This document shows positions 1 through 8,041 of a DNA stretch of 61,088 bases, in pieces. Both the position numbers and the translations under genes were made by a program. Below the pieces are notes generated by a model that did not search any database, was not told where the DNA came from, and saw nothing but the letters and a program-made list of their open reading frames with translations. The stretch covers positions 1-61,088 of the forward strand of contig JAICXH010000004.1 of NCBI GenBank assembly GCA_025981645.1, in the 5' to 3' direction. This DNA comes from Burkholderiales bacterium. Lineage in GTDB: Bacteria; Pseudomonadota; Gammaproteobacteria; Burkholderiales; Casimicrobiaceae. Positions within the stretch are counted from its first letter, which is position 1, and the number at the start of each line of letters is the position of its first letter.

Positions 1-78
1 ATCGGTCCGCGCCGCGGCGTGCCAGCCCGCGCGCCCCGGCATGGTGGGGCCCAGAGGACGGCATCCATTTGACGATTG

Positions 79-456
79 TCAATTCGCCGCACGCCCCAGG
101 ATCACGTTGCGAAGCACGACGGCCTCGTTGTGCTCTCGATCGCGCGCGCCGTAAACAAGGGTGAGGGTCCCCTGGCGGGCGAGGCTGCGCAGCGCGGTCA
201 CCGCATCGCGCCGGCTGGCTAGCTCGGCGCGATAACGGATCCGGAAGTCGTCCCAGCGTGCGGGATCATGCCCGAACCAGCGGCGCAGCGCGTCGCTGGG
301 CGCGACATCCTTGACCCACATTCGCAGCGCCGCGTCCTCCTTGCGCACCCCGCGCGGCCACAGGCGATCCACCAGCACGCGAGACCCGTCGCCGGCCACA
401 GGAGCCTCATACGCGCGCTTCAGGCGCACGTTCGCGGCTGCAATTCGCTTCGACAA
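79..456 (-). CDS. DUF488 family protein
   Basis: The protein is about 125 residues. It carries the core typical of DUF488 proteins (VLVDRLWPRGV, then WVKDVAPS, then RWFGHDPARWDDF, and a C-terminal TLVYGARDREHNEA). The biochemical function of the family is not established. I chose a TTG start at 456 because AAGGAG lies seven bases upstream and the conserved domain begins a few residues later; a longer upstream reading frame is low-complexity and not domain-like. It lies downstream of the cupin gene on the same strand with a 56-base gap, so it may be the last gene of the RuBisCO-like/cupin unit. Family call is firm, role unknown. Confidence 0.85.
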   Translation of the reverse strand: MSKRIAAANVRLKRAYEAPVAGDGSRVLVDRLWPRGVRKEDAALRMWVKDVAPSDALRRWFGHDPARWDDFRIRYRAELASRRDAVTALRSLARQGTLTLVYGARDREHNEAVVLRNVILGRAAN

Positions 457-512
457 CGCCGATCTCCTTCGTTGTCCCCGCGTCGGACCTGCGGGACGGT
501 TCGACTCCGATG

Positions 513-977
513 CTACCGCAGAAACGCGGCGAGCGCGGAGCTGGCGCGCAAGCGCTCGAGCTCGGCCTCGTCGGGAAGCTCGGGGCGATCGCGCGCTGCG
601 TTGACCATGCAGAGAAAGCCGAGGGGATCGTCTGCACCCGCGTGGAACTGGTGCCACGTGACCGGCGGGACGGTGACGAGATCGAATGGCGCAACCGCGA
701 AGGTGTGCTCGCCAACCAGCGCGGCGCCGCGCCCACGCAGGATCAGCACCGCGTGAACGTGCTGATGGCGCTCGAGCGTCGAATAGCCTTCCGGCGCGAC
801 CTCGAAGTAACGCAGTTCCCCGGCGAGATCTTCGCGCGAGAACAGCGTCTGGCGCGTCACATCCCGAAACAGCGCGGCGCCGTCGTGCTTGTAGGCACGC
901 CGCTCGACGCCCTCCCACCGATACCCGTCGGGCCCGGACTCGAAACGCCGCAGCGGCACCTTCGCGCCTTCGCTCAT
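513..977 (-). CDS. Cupin-domain protein coupled to a RuBisCO-like protein
   Basis: This is a single-domain cupin of 154 residues. The first cupin motif has H71, H73 and H75 in ERHQHVHAVLILRGRG and the second has H109 in PPVTWHQF, so a metal-binding site is probably intact. The start at 977 has AAAGGA eight bases upstream and overlaps the stop of the RuBisCO-like gene as ATGA, which implies translational coupling. In Rhodospirillum rubrum a RuBisCO-like isomerase works with a cupin methylsulfurylase in the methylthioadenosine-isoprenoid shunt. The pairing here invites the same hypothesis, but I cannot confirm orthology. Other cupin reactions (isomerase, dioxygenase) are possible. Confidence 0.8.
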   Translation of the reverse strand: MSEGAKVPLRRFESGPDGYRWEGVERRAYKHDGAALFRDVTRQTLFSREDLAGELRYFEVAPEGYSTLERHQHVHAVLILRGRGAALVGEHTFAVAPFDLVTVPPVTWHQFHAGADDPLGFLCMVNAARDRPELPDEAELERLRASSALAAFLR

Positions 978-2131
978 GGCGAGTGTCCTTTCACCGCCGC
1001 GACGAACGCGCGGCATCGTTCGTAGATGCTACCCGCGCCGACGAGCAGGCTGCCTCCGACGAGCAGCATCGCATCGTCGCCGTAGACTGCGCCGACCTCG
1101 CGTGCCCGCGCGACGTCGATTCCGCCGGCAGGAACCGGAAGCGCTTGTGCGAGACCGTGCCATTCGGTGCGTGCGGAAGCGGCGATCGCGCGGCATTCCG
1201 ACAGCGGCAATCCGAAGCGGCCCCCGGCGTGCGGAAAAATCGTCGCATCGGCGCCAAATAGCCTGAACAGCCGGCCAAGGAGAAGCGGCCGCGCGATGCG
1301 CGCGCAGCCGGCGAGTGCCGGGTGCGCAAGGATAGGGGCGCCGAGCTCCCGCGCGAGGGTGGCGAGCGAAGCGACCCCGCTCACCATCGGCGCAAGCAGG
1401 AACATCCGTACGCCGCAATCGCGCGCAAGCATCGCCCGATCGAGCATCGAACGCAGATCGCCGGTCAACGAGGCTGCGTAGATGCAGCACCGGCCTTCGG
1501 CGCGGTTGGCGTCGTCGATTGCGCGCTGGATGCGCGGGACCCGTTCGGCGAACGGTGCGCTCGCCTGATCGGCGAGTCCGTGATCATCCTTGACGACGTC
1601 GATTCCCGATCGCGCAAAGATCGCCGCGAGCGCAGCGAGCTCGCCTACTGCGAGGCCCACCGGCTTCAGCGCAGTGCAGGTGAGGGGACCCCGCGAGACG
1701 CCCGTCGCCGCCCGGATCCCGGCGATGCCGTGTGCGGGACCGCCGAATCGCCGCGCGAAACCGGCAGGGATTCGCAGGTCCGCGAGCGCAACGTCATCCT
1801 GCAGCGAGCTGTTGCCGAACAGCATGTTGAGAAGCTGGCCGGCTTCGCCTCCGGTCGTCTCGACGGCGATCTCGAGCGTCACGTCGAACTCTTGGGGGTC
1901 GGCGTCCGCACGCTCGGTCGGTCGCGGCCGGATGTCGGCGACGCGCGCAATCACCTCGTCGCGTACGCGCCGGCTCGTCACCGCCGCGCGCGGCAGCTCG
2001 ACGCTCTGCTCGAGCGCGAGCGCCTCGGCACGCGCCTCGATGCTCGTCGGCGAAGCATGCACCCGGTAGATCGCTTCGATCCGGCGCGCTTCGCCGGCTT
2101 CGCCGTCGGCCGTTCCTCGTTCCGCGTCCAC
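974..2131 (-). CDS. RuBisCO-like protein (form IV)
   Basis: The protein is 385 residues and has the RuBisCO large-chain fold signatures. These are N107 in LFGNSS, K156 in TALKPVGL (RuBisCO K175 position), K181-D182-D183-H184 (K201-D-D203-E204 region), H270 in LAHPALAG (H294 region) and the phosphate loop VGGSLLVGAG near 358-367. The Glu after KDD is replaced by His and there is no loop-6 Lys; the region reads FPHAGGRFG. It is therefore not a carboxylase but a RuBisCO-like protein, a family including enolases and isomerases of methylthio-sugar phosphates and decarboxylases of apionate catabolism. The start is GTG at 2131 with a weak ribosome site. The cupin follows with ATGA overlap. Confidence 0.88.
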   Translation of the reverse strand: MDAERGTADGEAGEARRIEAIYRVHASPTSIEARAEALALEQSVELPRAAVTSRRVRDEVIARVADIRPRPTERADADPQEFDVTLEIAVETTGGEAGQLLNMLFGNSSLQDDVALADLRIPAGFARRFGGPAHGIAGIRAATGVSRGPLTCTALKPVGLAVGELAALAAIFARSGIDVVKDDHGLADQASAPFAERVPRIQRAIDDANRAEGRCCIYAASLTGDLRSMLDRAMLARDCGVRMFLLAPMVSGVASLATLARELGAPILAHPALAGCARIARPLLLGRLFRLFGADATIFPHAGGRFGLPLSECRAIAASARTEWHGLAQALPVPAGGIDVARAREVGAVYGDDAMLLVGGSLLVGAGSIYERCRAFVAAVKGHSP

Positions 2132-2190
2132 GCCGCGATTCTAGTCACTCTCGTCGCGCCTGGTCCGGCCGGTTATGATGCGGCCCTGTC

Positions 2191-3171
2191 ATGGCATTCT
2201 TCGACGTCTTCAACGGCGACGCCGACGGCATCTGCTCGCTGCACCAGCTTCGGCTCGTCACGCCGCGCGACGCGACGCTCGTCACCGGCGTCAAGCGCGA
2301 CATCGAGCTCGTCGGCCGCGCCGCCGCGCAGGCGGGGGACACGGTCACCGTGCTCGACGTGTCGCTCGACAGCAACCGCAAAGCGCTCGCGGCGCTGCTC
2401 GAGCGCAGCGTGCGCGTCGAGTACTTCGATCATCACTATGCGGGAGCGATTCCCGACGATCCGCTGCTGTCCGCGGCGATCGACACGTCGCCTTCAGTCT
2501 GCACGGGCATCCTGGTCGACCGGTATCTCGGCGGAGCCGCCCGAGGCTGGGCGGTCGTTGCGGCGTTCGGCGACGCGCTGGACGTCGCCGCACGCGGGCT
2601 CGCGTCCTCGATGGCGCTCGCCGCACGTGACGTCGAAGCGTTGCAATCGCTAGGCGAAGCGCTCGCCTACAACGCGTACGGAGACGTCGAAAGCGATCTC
2701 GTCGTACCTCCGCTCGAGCTCTACCGCGCGCTCGGCGGCTGGGCCGATCCACTGCGCTTTGCGCGCGAAGCCGGTGTGCTGACGGCGATCGATGCGAGCC
2801 GCCGCGACGACCTCGCGCGGGCTACGGCCCTCGAGCCGGCCCGGGTGCTCGCCGGGGCACGGGTGTTCGTGCTGCCCGATGCCGCGTGGAGCCGGCGCGT
2901 ACGAGGCATCCTCGCCAATCGCCTCGCCGCAGAGGCACCCGAGCTCGCCCACGCCGTGCTGACCGCCGACACGATGGACGGGTACGTGGTCAGCCTTCGC
3001 GCCCCGCTGACGCATCCCGAAGGCGCCGACCGGTTGTGCCGGGCATTCGCGACTGGCGGTGGCCGCAGTGGCGCGGGCGGCATCAATCACCTGGCGCAAG
3101 GCGAGCTCGAGCGATTCATCGATCGGCTCGGCGCCACGTGGCCGCGGCCGGGCGATACGGCAGCGGCGTAG
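2191..3171 (+). CDS. DHH-family phosphoesterase
   Basis: The protein is 326 residues. The N-terminal DHH domain has D10 and D12 in FNGDADG, a second Asp in VLDVS (D56) and D80-H81-H82 in EYFDHHYAG. Near the C-terminus GGGRSGAGGINHL (about 288-300) is the DHHA1-type substrate-binding loop. These residues bind Mn2+ in exopolyphosphatases, nanoRNases and related enzymes that cut phosphodiester or phosphoanhydride bonds. No accessory domain is visible, so the substrate (nanoRNA, pAp, cyclic dinucleotide or polyphosphate) cannot be assigned. The gene is divergent from the RuBisCO-like gene, with a TATGAT hexamer shortly upstream (2174-2179). Confidence 0.85.
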   Translation: MAFFDVFNGDADGICSLHQLRLVTPRDATLVTGVKRDIELVGRAAAQAGDTVTVLDVSLDSNRKALAALLERSVRVEYFDHHYAGAIPDDPLLSAAIDTSPSVCTGILVDRYLGGAARGWAVVAAFGDALDVAARGLASSMALAARDVEALQSLGEALAYNAYGDVESDLVVPPLELYRALGGWADPLRFAREAGVLTAIDASRRDDLARATALEPARVLAGARVFVLPDAAWSRRVRGILANRLAAEAPELAHAVLTADTMDGYVVSLRAPLTHPEGADRLCRAFATGGGRSGAGGINHLAQGELERFIDRLGATWPRPGDTAAA

Positions 3172-3181
3172 CATAGAGGCT

Positions 3182-3721
3182 ATGGCAACGAGTCCGGAAG
3201 CACCTGCGGGCGCCGGCGACGGGTCGAGTCGCCCGCTCAGCGAGGCCGAGATCTGCCGGGAGATCGTCGTCGGGACCGCAGACGCCGTGATCTTCGCCGA
3301 TCGCGAGGGCCGCATCAGGCTTTGGAACCGCGGCGCCGAGCTGCTGTTCGGTCACAAGGCGGCCGATGTGCTCGGCGAGAGCCTCGACATCATCATCCCC
3401 GAGCGGCTGCGCGAAGCGCACTGGAAGGGGTACGACGCCGCGCTCGCATCGGGCCGCACGAAGCTCGGGGGCCGCGTGCTCACCACCCGGTCGGTGCACA
3501 AGGACGGCCACAAGCTGTACGTCGACCTCGGCTTCGGGCTGGTGCACAACGCCGACGGCAGCGTCGCGGGCGCGTTCGCGACCGGGCGCGATTGCACTGC
3601 CCGCCACGTGGCCGACGTCGAGCTTCGCGCGCGGGTTGCCTCGCCCGAAACGACGCCGGCGCAGCGCACGGCCGCCGATGCGGGCGATCCGGCGAGAACG
3701 CGGGGCCCGGGCGCCGGCTGA
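3182..3721 (+). CDS. Single-PAS sensor protein, possibly heme-binding
   Basis: The protein is 179 residues: about 25 linker residues, one PAS domain (about 27-140) and a short helix starting ARHVADVELRARV. There is no kinase, cyclase or DNA-binding output. The segment IPERLREAHWKGYD with H80 resembles the heme-ligand helix of E. coli DOS (PRDLRPAHPEYI), and the strand after it (GRVLTTRSVHKDG) also resembles that protein, so gas or redox sensing through heme is plausible but inferred. The start at 3182 has GAGG just upstream; 10 bases separate it from the DHH gene. Its stop abuts the UspA gene, suggesting a PAS-UspA two-gene unit. Confidence 0.8.
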   Translation: MATSPEAPAGAGDGSSRPLSEAEICREIVVGTADAVIFADREGRIRLWNRGAELLFGHKAADVLGESLDIIIPERLREAHWKGYDAALASGRTKLGGRVLTTRSVHKDGHKLYVDLGFGLVHNADGSVAGAFATGRDCTARHVADVELRARVASPETTPAQRTAADAGDPARTRGPGAG

Positions 3722-3744
3722 CGGCAATCGAAAGGACCAGCACC

Positions 3745-4176
3745 ATCGTCACGATCATCCACCCCGTCGACGGCTCGGCATCGTCGTCGCGCGCGACCGA
3801 CGCGCTGATCGCGCATCTCGACTGGTTCCGCGAGCCGCCGTCGATCGTCCTCGTCACGGTCCACCTGCCGGTGCCCGCGCTGCCCCGCATGGGAGCGGTG
3901 GTCGGCAAAGGCGACCTCGAGCGCTACTACGACGAGGAATCCGACGCCATGCTGAAGCCTGCGCGTGAGCGCATGACGGCAGCCGGCATCGCGTTCGAGA
4001 TACGCAAGGTCGTCGGACCGGTGGGTGAATCGATCGTCAAGGCCGCCGACGCGGCGCGTGCCGATCTGATCTACATGGGAACGCGCGGCATGTCCGCGCT
4101 CGCCGGCATGGCGCTGGGCTCGACGGCGACGCGCGTTCTACATCTCGCGCGCATCCCGGTGGTGCTGATCCACTGA
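3745..4176 (+). CDS. Universal stress protein (UspA family)
   Basis: The protein is about 143 residues. It begins with the beta-strand IVTIIHPVDGS and ends with the UspA ATP-binding signature GTRG-x9-GS (MGTRGMSALAGMALGSTATR) and VVLIH. The normal first strand has no ATG, GTG or TTG before it in a sensible position. AAAGGA at 3731-3736 is followed eight bases later by in-frame ATC at 3745, and a CTG at 3718 overlaps the stop of the PAS gene, so the start is unusual; I used ATC. The next ATG (3890) would delete the nucleotide-binding strand. Likely role: ATP-binding stress or hypoxia adaptation protein. Family is certain, start uncertain. Confidence 0.82.
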   Translation: MVTIIHPVDGSASSSRATDALIAHLDWFREPPSIVLVTVHLPVPALPRMGAVVGKGDLERYYDEESDAMLKPARERMTAAGIAFEIRKVVGPVGESIVKAADAARADLIYMGTRGMSALAGMALGSTATRVLHLARIPVVLIH

Positions 4177-4234
4177 GCCCCGCGGTCGCCCGCGCGGATC
4201 ACGCGCCAGGGTGTACCGCGGAACTGGCAGGGCC

Positions 4235-4291
4235 AAAAAAACTGACGCCTTCGAAGTCCGATCCTTGACGGATCTCGATTCCTCGAAGGCG
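4235..4291 (-). terminator. Rho-independent terminator after the response regulator gene
   Basis: On the minus strand a stem with arms CGCCTTCGA (4246-4254) and TCGAAGGCG (4283-4291), extended by inner GATCC/GGATC pairing around a five-base loop, is followed by seven T residues (A-run at 4235-4241 on the plus strand). It lies about 170 bases past the stop of the response regulator, in the convergent gap with the UspA gene. No T-run follows on the plus strand, so it should act mainly on minus-strand transcripts. The rest of the 4177-4461 gap shows no gene. Confidence 0.75.
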
Positions 4292-4461
4292 CCAGACCCC
4301 CTCCCCCACCTCACAGCCACCTGGATCCGCGACACGAGGGGACCTCGCGCCGTGTCCGGCCGACACTGCCGTGCCGCCGGCTCGGCGAGCATAAGCGCTT
4401 CCCTCGGACGTGAAATCCGGGTAACTCGTGCGTATTTCCCTTAGAGGAACTGCTCGCGCCG

Positions 4462-5097
4462 CTAGCGCGGAGGCTCGGGCATCAGACCGAGGTCCATCGC
4501 GATCCGATACATCTCGGCCATTCGATCGACGCCGAGCTTGTCCATCAATCGCGCCTTGTGTACCTCGACGGTACGCGGGCTGATCGCGAGGTCGACGGCG
4601 ATCTCGCGGTTGTGGCGGCCGCGCACGATATGGTCGAAGATCTCGCGCTCGCGCGGCGTCAGCCGCCCGAGTCGCCACAGGAAAGCCTCGCGGCGCTCGG
4701 CGCTGGCGCGCGCCTCGGCCGCTGCCGCCAGCGCACCGTCGATCGTTCGCACGATCAGCGCCTCGTCGGCAGGCTTTTCGAGAAAGTCGAATGCCCCGGC
4801 CTTGAGACTCGCACGCGCGCTCGCCGCGTCGCCGTGCGCGGTAAGCACGATGATCGGCATCGCAATGCCTCGTGCCGCCATGCGCGCCTGCGCGGCGAGA
4901 CCATCCATGCCCGGCATCCGCAGGTCGAGCATCACGCAGCCAGAACGCTGCGGGTCGACCGCATCGAGGAAGGCCTCGGCGGTCTCGAAGCATTGGGTGG
5001 CGTAGCCGCGCAGCCCGAGGAGCAGCGAAAGTGAGTCGCGTACCGCCGCGTCGTCGTCGACGATGTAGACGGTCGCGTCGCGCGCAGCCATCGTCAT
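4462..5097 (-). CDS. FixJ/NarL-type response regulator
   Basis: The protein is 211 residues. The receiver domain (about 9-125) has acidic residues DDD at 14-16, phospho-acceptor D58 in MLDLRMPG, the T in VLTAHG and K in FLEKPA. The LuxR-type helix-turn-helix (about 145-190) includes LTPREREIFDHIVRGRHNREIA and ISPRTVEVHKARLMDKL. It is the DNA-binding partner of the histidine kinase immediately upstream, whose stop it overlaps as ATGA. The three-gene order nnrS-kinase-regulator suggests a respiratory or nitrogen-oxide signal, but this is inference. A terminator follows at 4235-4291. Confidence 0.92.
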   Translation of the reverse strand: MTMAARDATVYIVDDDAAVRDSLSLLLGLRGYATQCFETAEAFLDAVDPQRSGCVMLDLRMPGMDGLAAQARMAARGIAMPIIVLTAHGDAASARASLKAGAFDFLEKPADEALIVRTIDGALAAAAEARASAERREAFLWRLGRLTPREREIFDHIVRGRHNREIAVDLAISPRTVEVHKARLMDKLGVDRMAEMYRIAMDLGLMPEPPR

Positions 5098-6677
5098 GCA
5101 CTCGCCGGTAGCGTGAAGGCGAAGCTCGCGCCGCGATCCCGCTGCTCGTGCCAGAGGCGCCCGCCGTGACCCTCGACGATCGAGCGGCTGATCGCGAGCC
5201 CGAGTCCCATGCCCTCGGGCTTGCTGGTCGCGAACGGCTCGAACAGGCTGGTCGAACCGGGCATCGAAACGCCCGCGCCGTTGTCGGTGACGCTGATCCG
5301 AACGAAATCGGCGCCGTCGGGTGCGGCGAAGATCGCGAGCCTGCGGTCGGTCGGCGGCATGGTTTCGAGGGCGTCCATCGCGTTCGATACGAGATTATGA
5401 AGCACGATCTCGATCTGCGCGGGCGACGCGGAAACTCGCGCGAGGCCCGGGGCGCACGACGCCGTCACGTGCACGCGCGCGCGATCGAGCCGCTCGCGTG
5501 CGCCTCCCAGCACGGCACCGATCAGCGGCGCCACGTCGACCGGCTCGCGGCGACTCGAGCCGCCGCCGAAGAACTCGCGGAGGTTGCGCACGACTTCGGC
5601 GGCGCGGGTCACTTCGCGCATCACCTTTTCCATCGTCGTACGCAGCGCACCGTGCGCGCCCTGGTCGGAAAGCATCAGCTGACACGCGCGGACGTAGCTC
5701 CCGATCGCCGCCAGCGGCTGATTGAGCTCGTGCGCAAGCGCCGACGCCATCGCGCTCGCGCCGGCGAAGCGCAGGCCGCGTTCGACCTCCGCTTCGCGCT
5801 CGCGCAGGCGCCGCTCGACCTGCCGCCGCTCGCTGACCGCGAGACCGAGAATGAGACCGGTCAGCGCGACCGTCAGCAGCAGCATCTGGAACTCGAGTGC
5901 CGCTCCCGACATGAACCCGGCGAGGTCCATCCCGACCATCGTGCCGACCTGAATCAGCGCCGCCGCGATCACCGTCCCTTCGATGCCCCGGCGCATCGCG
6001 ACCCAGACAAGCGGAAGGAAGATCATGTAGAAGAGCTTGTGCTCGACCATCCAACCCGAGTAGAAGACGATCCACAGAACCCCCGCGATCGTCGCAACCT
6101 GCGCCAGCGCCTCGATCGGGCGCCCGGCGAGGCGCGGGCGCGGGCGACGCGTCAGGATGAGCAGCAGCGGCGTCGTCACGATGATGCCGATCAGATCGCC
6201 GATCCAGTAGGTCAGTGCGTTAAACGCGTAAGTCGCGGGCACCAGCAATCCCACGGCGACGTACCAGCCGACGTAGGCAAGCGCCATGACGCCACTGCCG
6301 ACGATCGCCGCACCGATGAACTCGACGCCGTCGCGCAGCGACGCGAAGTCGGCATTGAAGCCGCGCCGGTGAATCAACGCGGCCGCGGTACCGGTGTACA
6401 CGATCGCCGGCAACGCCGCCGCCACCACCAACACCCCAAGGCTGCCGTGCGGGCCGCGCAGCACCAGCTCGGTCGCCAGTGCCGCCACGAACAACCACGG
6501 CCCGTTTCGCGTTCCGGTGCGCAGCAGCAGGGCGAGGCTCAGGCCGGGAGGAGGATTCCACGGCGTGATGCCGAGCGCCGCGACCGCCGGAAAGAGATCG
6601 GTCGCACGATCGAGCGCGGCGTAGACGACGACATAAGCCGCGAGCAGCAGAGCCCCGCGAGCGCCGGCTCGCGACAC
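5094..6677 (-). CDS. MASE1-type membrane sensor histidine kinase
   Basis: The protein is about 527 residues from a GTG at 6677, two bases past the nnrS stop; a longer in-frame extension is unlikely. The N-terminal half contains multiple membrane segments with MASE1-like sequence (ITPWNPPPGLSLALLL, then YWIGDLIGIIVTTPLLL). A coiled linker follows (RQVERRLREREAEVERGL), then the phospho-acceptor box SALAHELNQPLAAIGSYVRA, N-box NLVSNAMDALE, and ATP-lid motifs DNGAGV and GMGLGLAISRSIVEGHGG. The kinase core resembles FixL/DctB-type enzymes. It pairs with the FixJ-like regulator (ATGA overlap). The ligand sensed by MASE1 domains is generally unknown. Confidence 0.88.
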   Translation of the reverse strand: MSRAGARGALLLAAYVVVYAALDRATDLFPAVAALGITPWNPPPGLSLALLLRTGTRNGPWLFVAALATELVLRGPHGSLGVLVVAAALPAIVYTGTAAALIHRRGFNADFASLRDGVEFIGAAIVGSGVMALAYVGWYVAVGLLVPATYAFNALTYWIGDLIGIIVTTPLLLILTRRPRPRLAGRPIEALAQVATIAGVLWIVFYSGWMVEHKLFYMIFLPLVWVAMRRGIEGTVIAAALIQVGTMVGMDLAGFMSGAALEFQMLLLTVALTGLILGLAVSERRQVERRLREREAEVERGLRFAGASAMASALAHELNQPLAAIGSYVRACQLMLSDQGAHGALRTTMEKVMREVTRAAEVVRNLREFFGGGSSRREPVDVAPLIGAVLGGARERLDRARVHVTASCAPGLARVSASPAQIEIVLHNLVSNAMDALETMPPTDRRLAIFAAPDGADFVRISVTDNGAGVSMPGSTSLFEPFATSKPEGMGLGLAISRSIVEGHGGRLWHEQRDRGASFAFTLPASA

Positions 6678-6678
6678 G

Positions 6679-7875
6679 TCAACCCGGCTTGCCGTCGAGA
6701 CGGGGCCGGGTGAGCACCGGCCAGTAACGGACCGCGTAGACCGCGAACCCGGCCGACCACAGACACCCCGAAACGACAATCGCCTCGACGTAGACCGCCG
6801 GCACGAGAAGCGGGACGAACACCCGCGTCACTGCCGCGGCGGCGATCAGCAGGTAAGCGCCGGTCTCGAAGCGGTCGGCGACGAGCGGCCGGCCGCTGTG
6901 ACCACGCGCAGTCCGCGTCATCATGCCGATCGTCAGCATGCCGATCGCGCCGGCGGTGAGTGCGTGCGTGGCGATCGGCAGCGGAATCCAGCCGACTTCG
7001 GCGGCCGCGCGGAGCGCCATGTAGACGGGAATCCACAGGTACCCCGCGTGCAGCACCCAGACGAGTGGCGCGCGCAGCGTCTGCCACGGTCGCCAGAGTA
7101 ATGCGCGCGTACCGAGCGTGAGCGCCCCGAGAACGAGCACCGCAACGCGCAGCGGCAGAGGGACCGGCACGAGGTCGACGACGAAGAGCGCGGCCGCGCA
7201 CAGCGGCGAAGCCCGCTCGATCACCGCGCGGCGCTGCGGTGTCGACCCCGGCACGCCATTCGTGGTGAACATCGGAATCACGCGTCCACCCATCACCGTC
7301 ATCACGATGAGGACGACGTCGAGGGCGCCCTGGATCGCATAGCGTTCGTCGACGCCGGCGACGCCGAGGCGCGCGAGTTGGAACACGAGATCGAGCGCAG
7401 CGAGGACGACGAAGAGTCCGGGGAAGAAGTAGTTGCGACGGTTGCCGCTCTGCACGAGCGGAATCGCGATCGCGACGGCGATCGCTAGCGGAAACGCGAC
7501 ATCGACGACCGCCGGAGCGACCCGCAGCGGCGTCAGCGCGAGAACGCGCGCGGCGAGCCAGATTGCGACGAGCAAGGCAAGCGCCGGGCCGGTCGCCGTT
7601 GGGCGCCCGCTCCAGTTGCGCACGGCGGTCAGCAGGAAGCCGGACATGACCGCAAGGGCGAAGCCGAAGAGCATCTCGTGCGCATGCCCCATCGGACCCG
7701 CGATCCAGGAGCCCTCGAGCGAGCCGGTGTACTCGGCGACCCAGAGCGGGACCGCGAGTGCCGCGAAGATGCTCGCAACGAGATAGAACGGGCGAAACCC
7801 GAGGCGCCACAGCGCAAAGGGCGTCGCTTCGATCCCCCTCGCTGCAAGCGCATTCAGGTGGACGGGATGAGCCAT
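6679..7875 (-). CDS. nnrS: NnrS family membrane protein
   Basis: The protein is about 398 residues with roughly twelve membrane segments. It has the family hallmark GHAHEMLFGFALAVMSGF and the internal motif GGRVIPMFTTNGVPG. NnrS is a heme- and copper-containing membrane protein that protects against nitric oxide, relieving NO-induced iron and metabolic stress. I chose the ATG at 7875, with AGGA just upstream, over an earlier ATG that adds 31 unconserved residues. The kinase gene begins two bases after its stop, so nnrS, kinase and regulator should be one operon. No convincing NsrR or FNR box is visible in the 166 bases upstream. Confidence 0.9.
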   Translation of the reverse strand: MAHPVHLNALAARGIEATPFALWRLGFRPFYLVASIFAALAVPLWVAEYTGSLEGSWIAGPMGHAHEMLFGFALAVMSGFLLTAVRNWSGRPTATGPALALLVAIWLAARVLALTPLRVAPAVVDVAFPLAIAVAIAIPLVQSGNRRNYFFPGLFVVLAALDLVFQLARLGVAGVDERYAIQGALDVVLIVMTVMGGRVIPMFTTNGVPGSTPQRRAVIERASPLCAAALFVVDLVPVPLPLRVAVLVLGALTLGTRALLWRPWQTLRAPLVWVLHAGYLWIPVYMALRAAAEVGWIPLPIATHALTAGAIGMLTIGMMTRTARGHSGRPLVADRFETGAYLLIAAAAVTRVFVPLLVPAVYVEAIVVSGCLWSAGFAVYAVRYWPVLTRPRLDGKPG

Positions 7876-8041
7876 GATCCTGGCTTTTCGCTTGGTCGGT
7901 GAGGCTTGCTCGCCAAGCCACGCAGTCATTGTATCGCCTGGGCCATCGGTCTCCCGGGTACGGCGCACCGCTCGGGCCGTCCAATCGACGCCGCAGCGTC
8001 ACCCTCGTCGCGCGTCGCTTCGCGCGCGCCAAGCAGAAAAC

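Noticed and set aside
974-2131. A CO2-fixing RuBisCO large subunit
   Set aside because: The Glu after K-D-D is His and the loop-6 Lys is absent; there is no small subunit or phosphoribulokinase.
4211-4444. A small open frame in the gap between the UspA and regulator genes
   Set aside because: It overlaps the terminator hairpin, lacks a ribosome site and shows no conserved-looking sequence.
7876-8041. An NsrR or FNR box before nnrS
   Set aside because: Neither GATGT-N9-ACATC nor TTGAT-N4-ATCAA is present; a loose CTTGG/CCAAG repeat is too weak to count.
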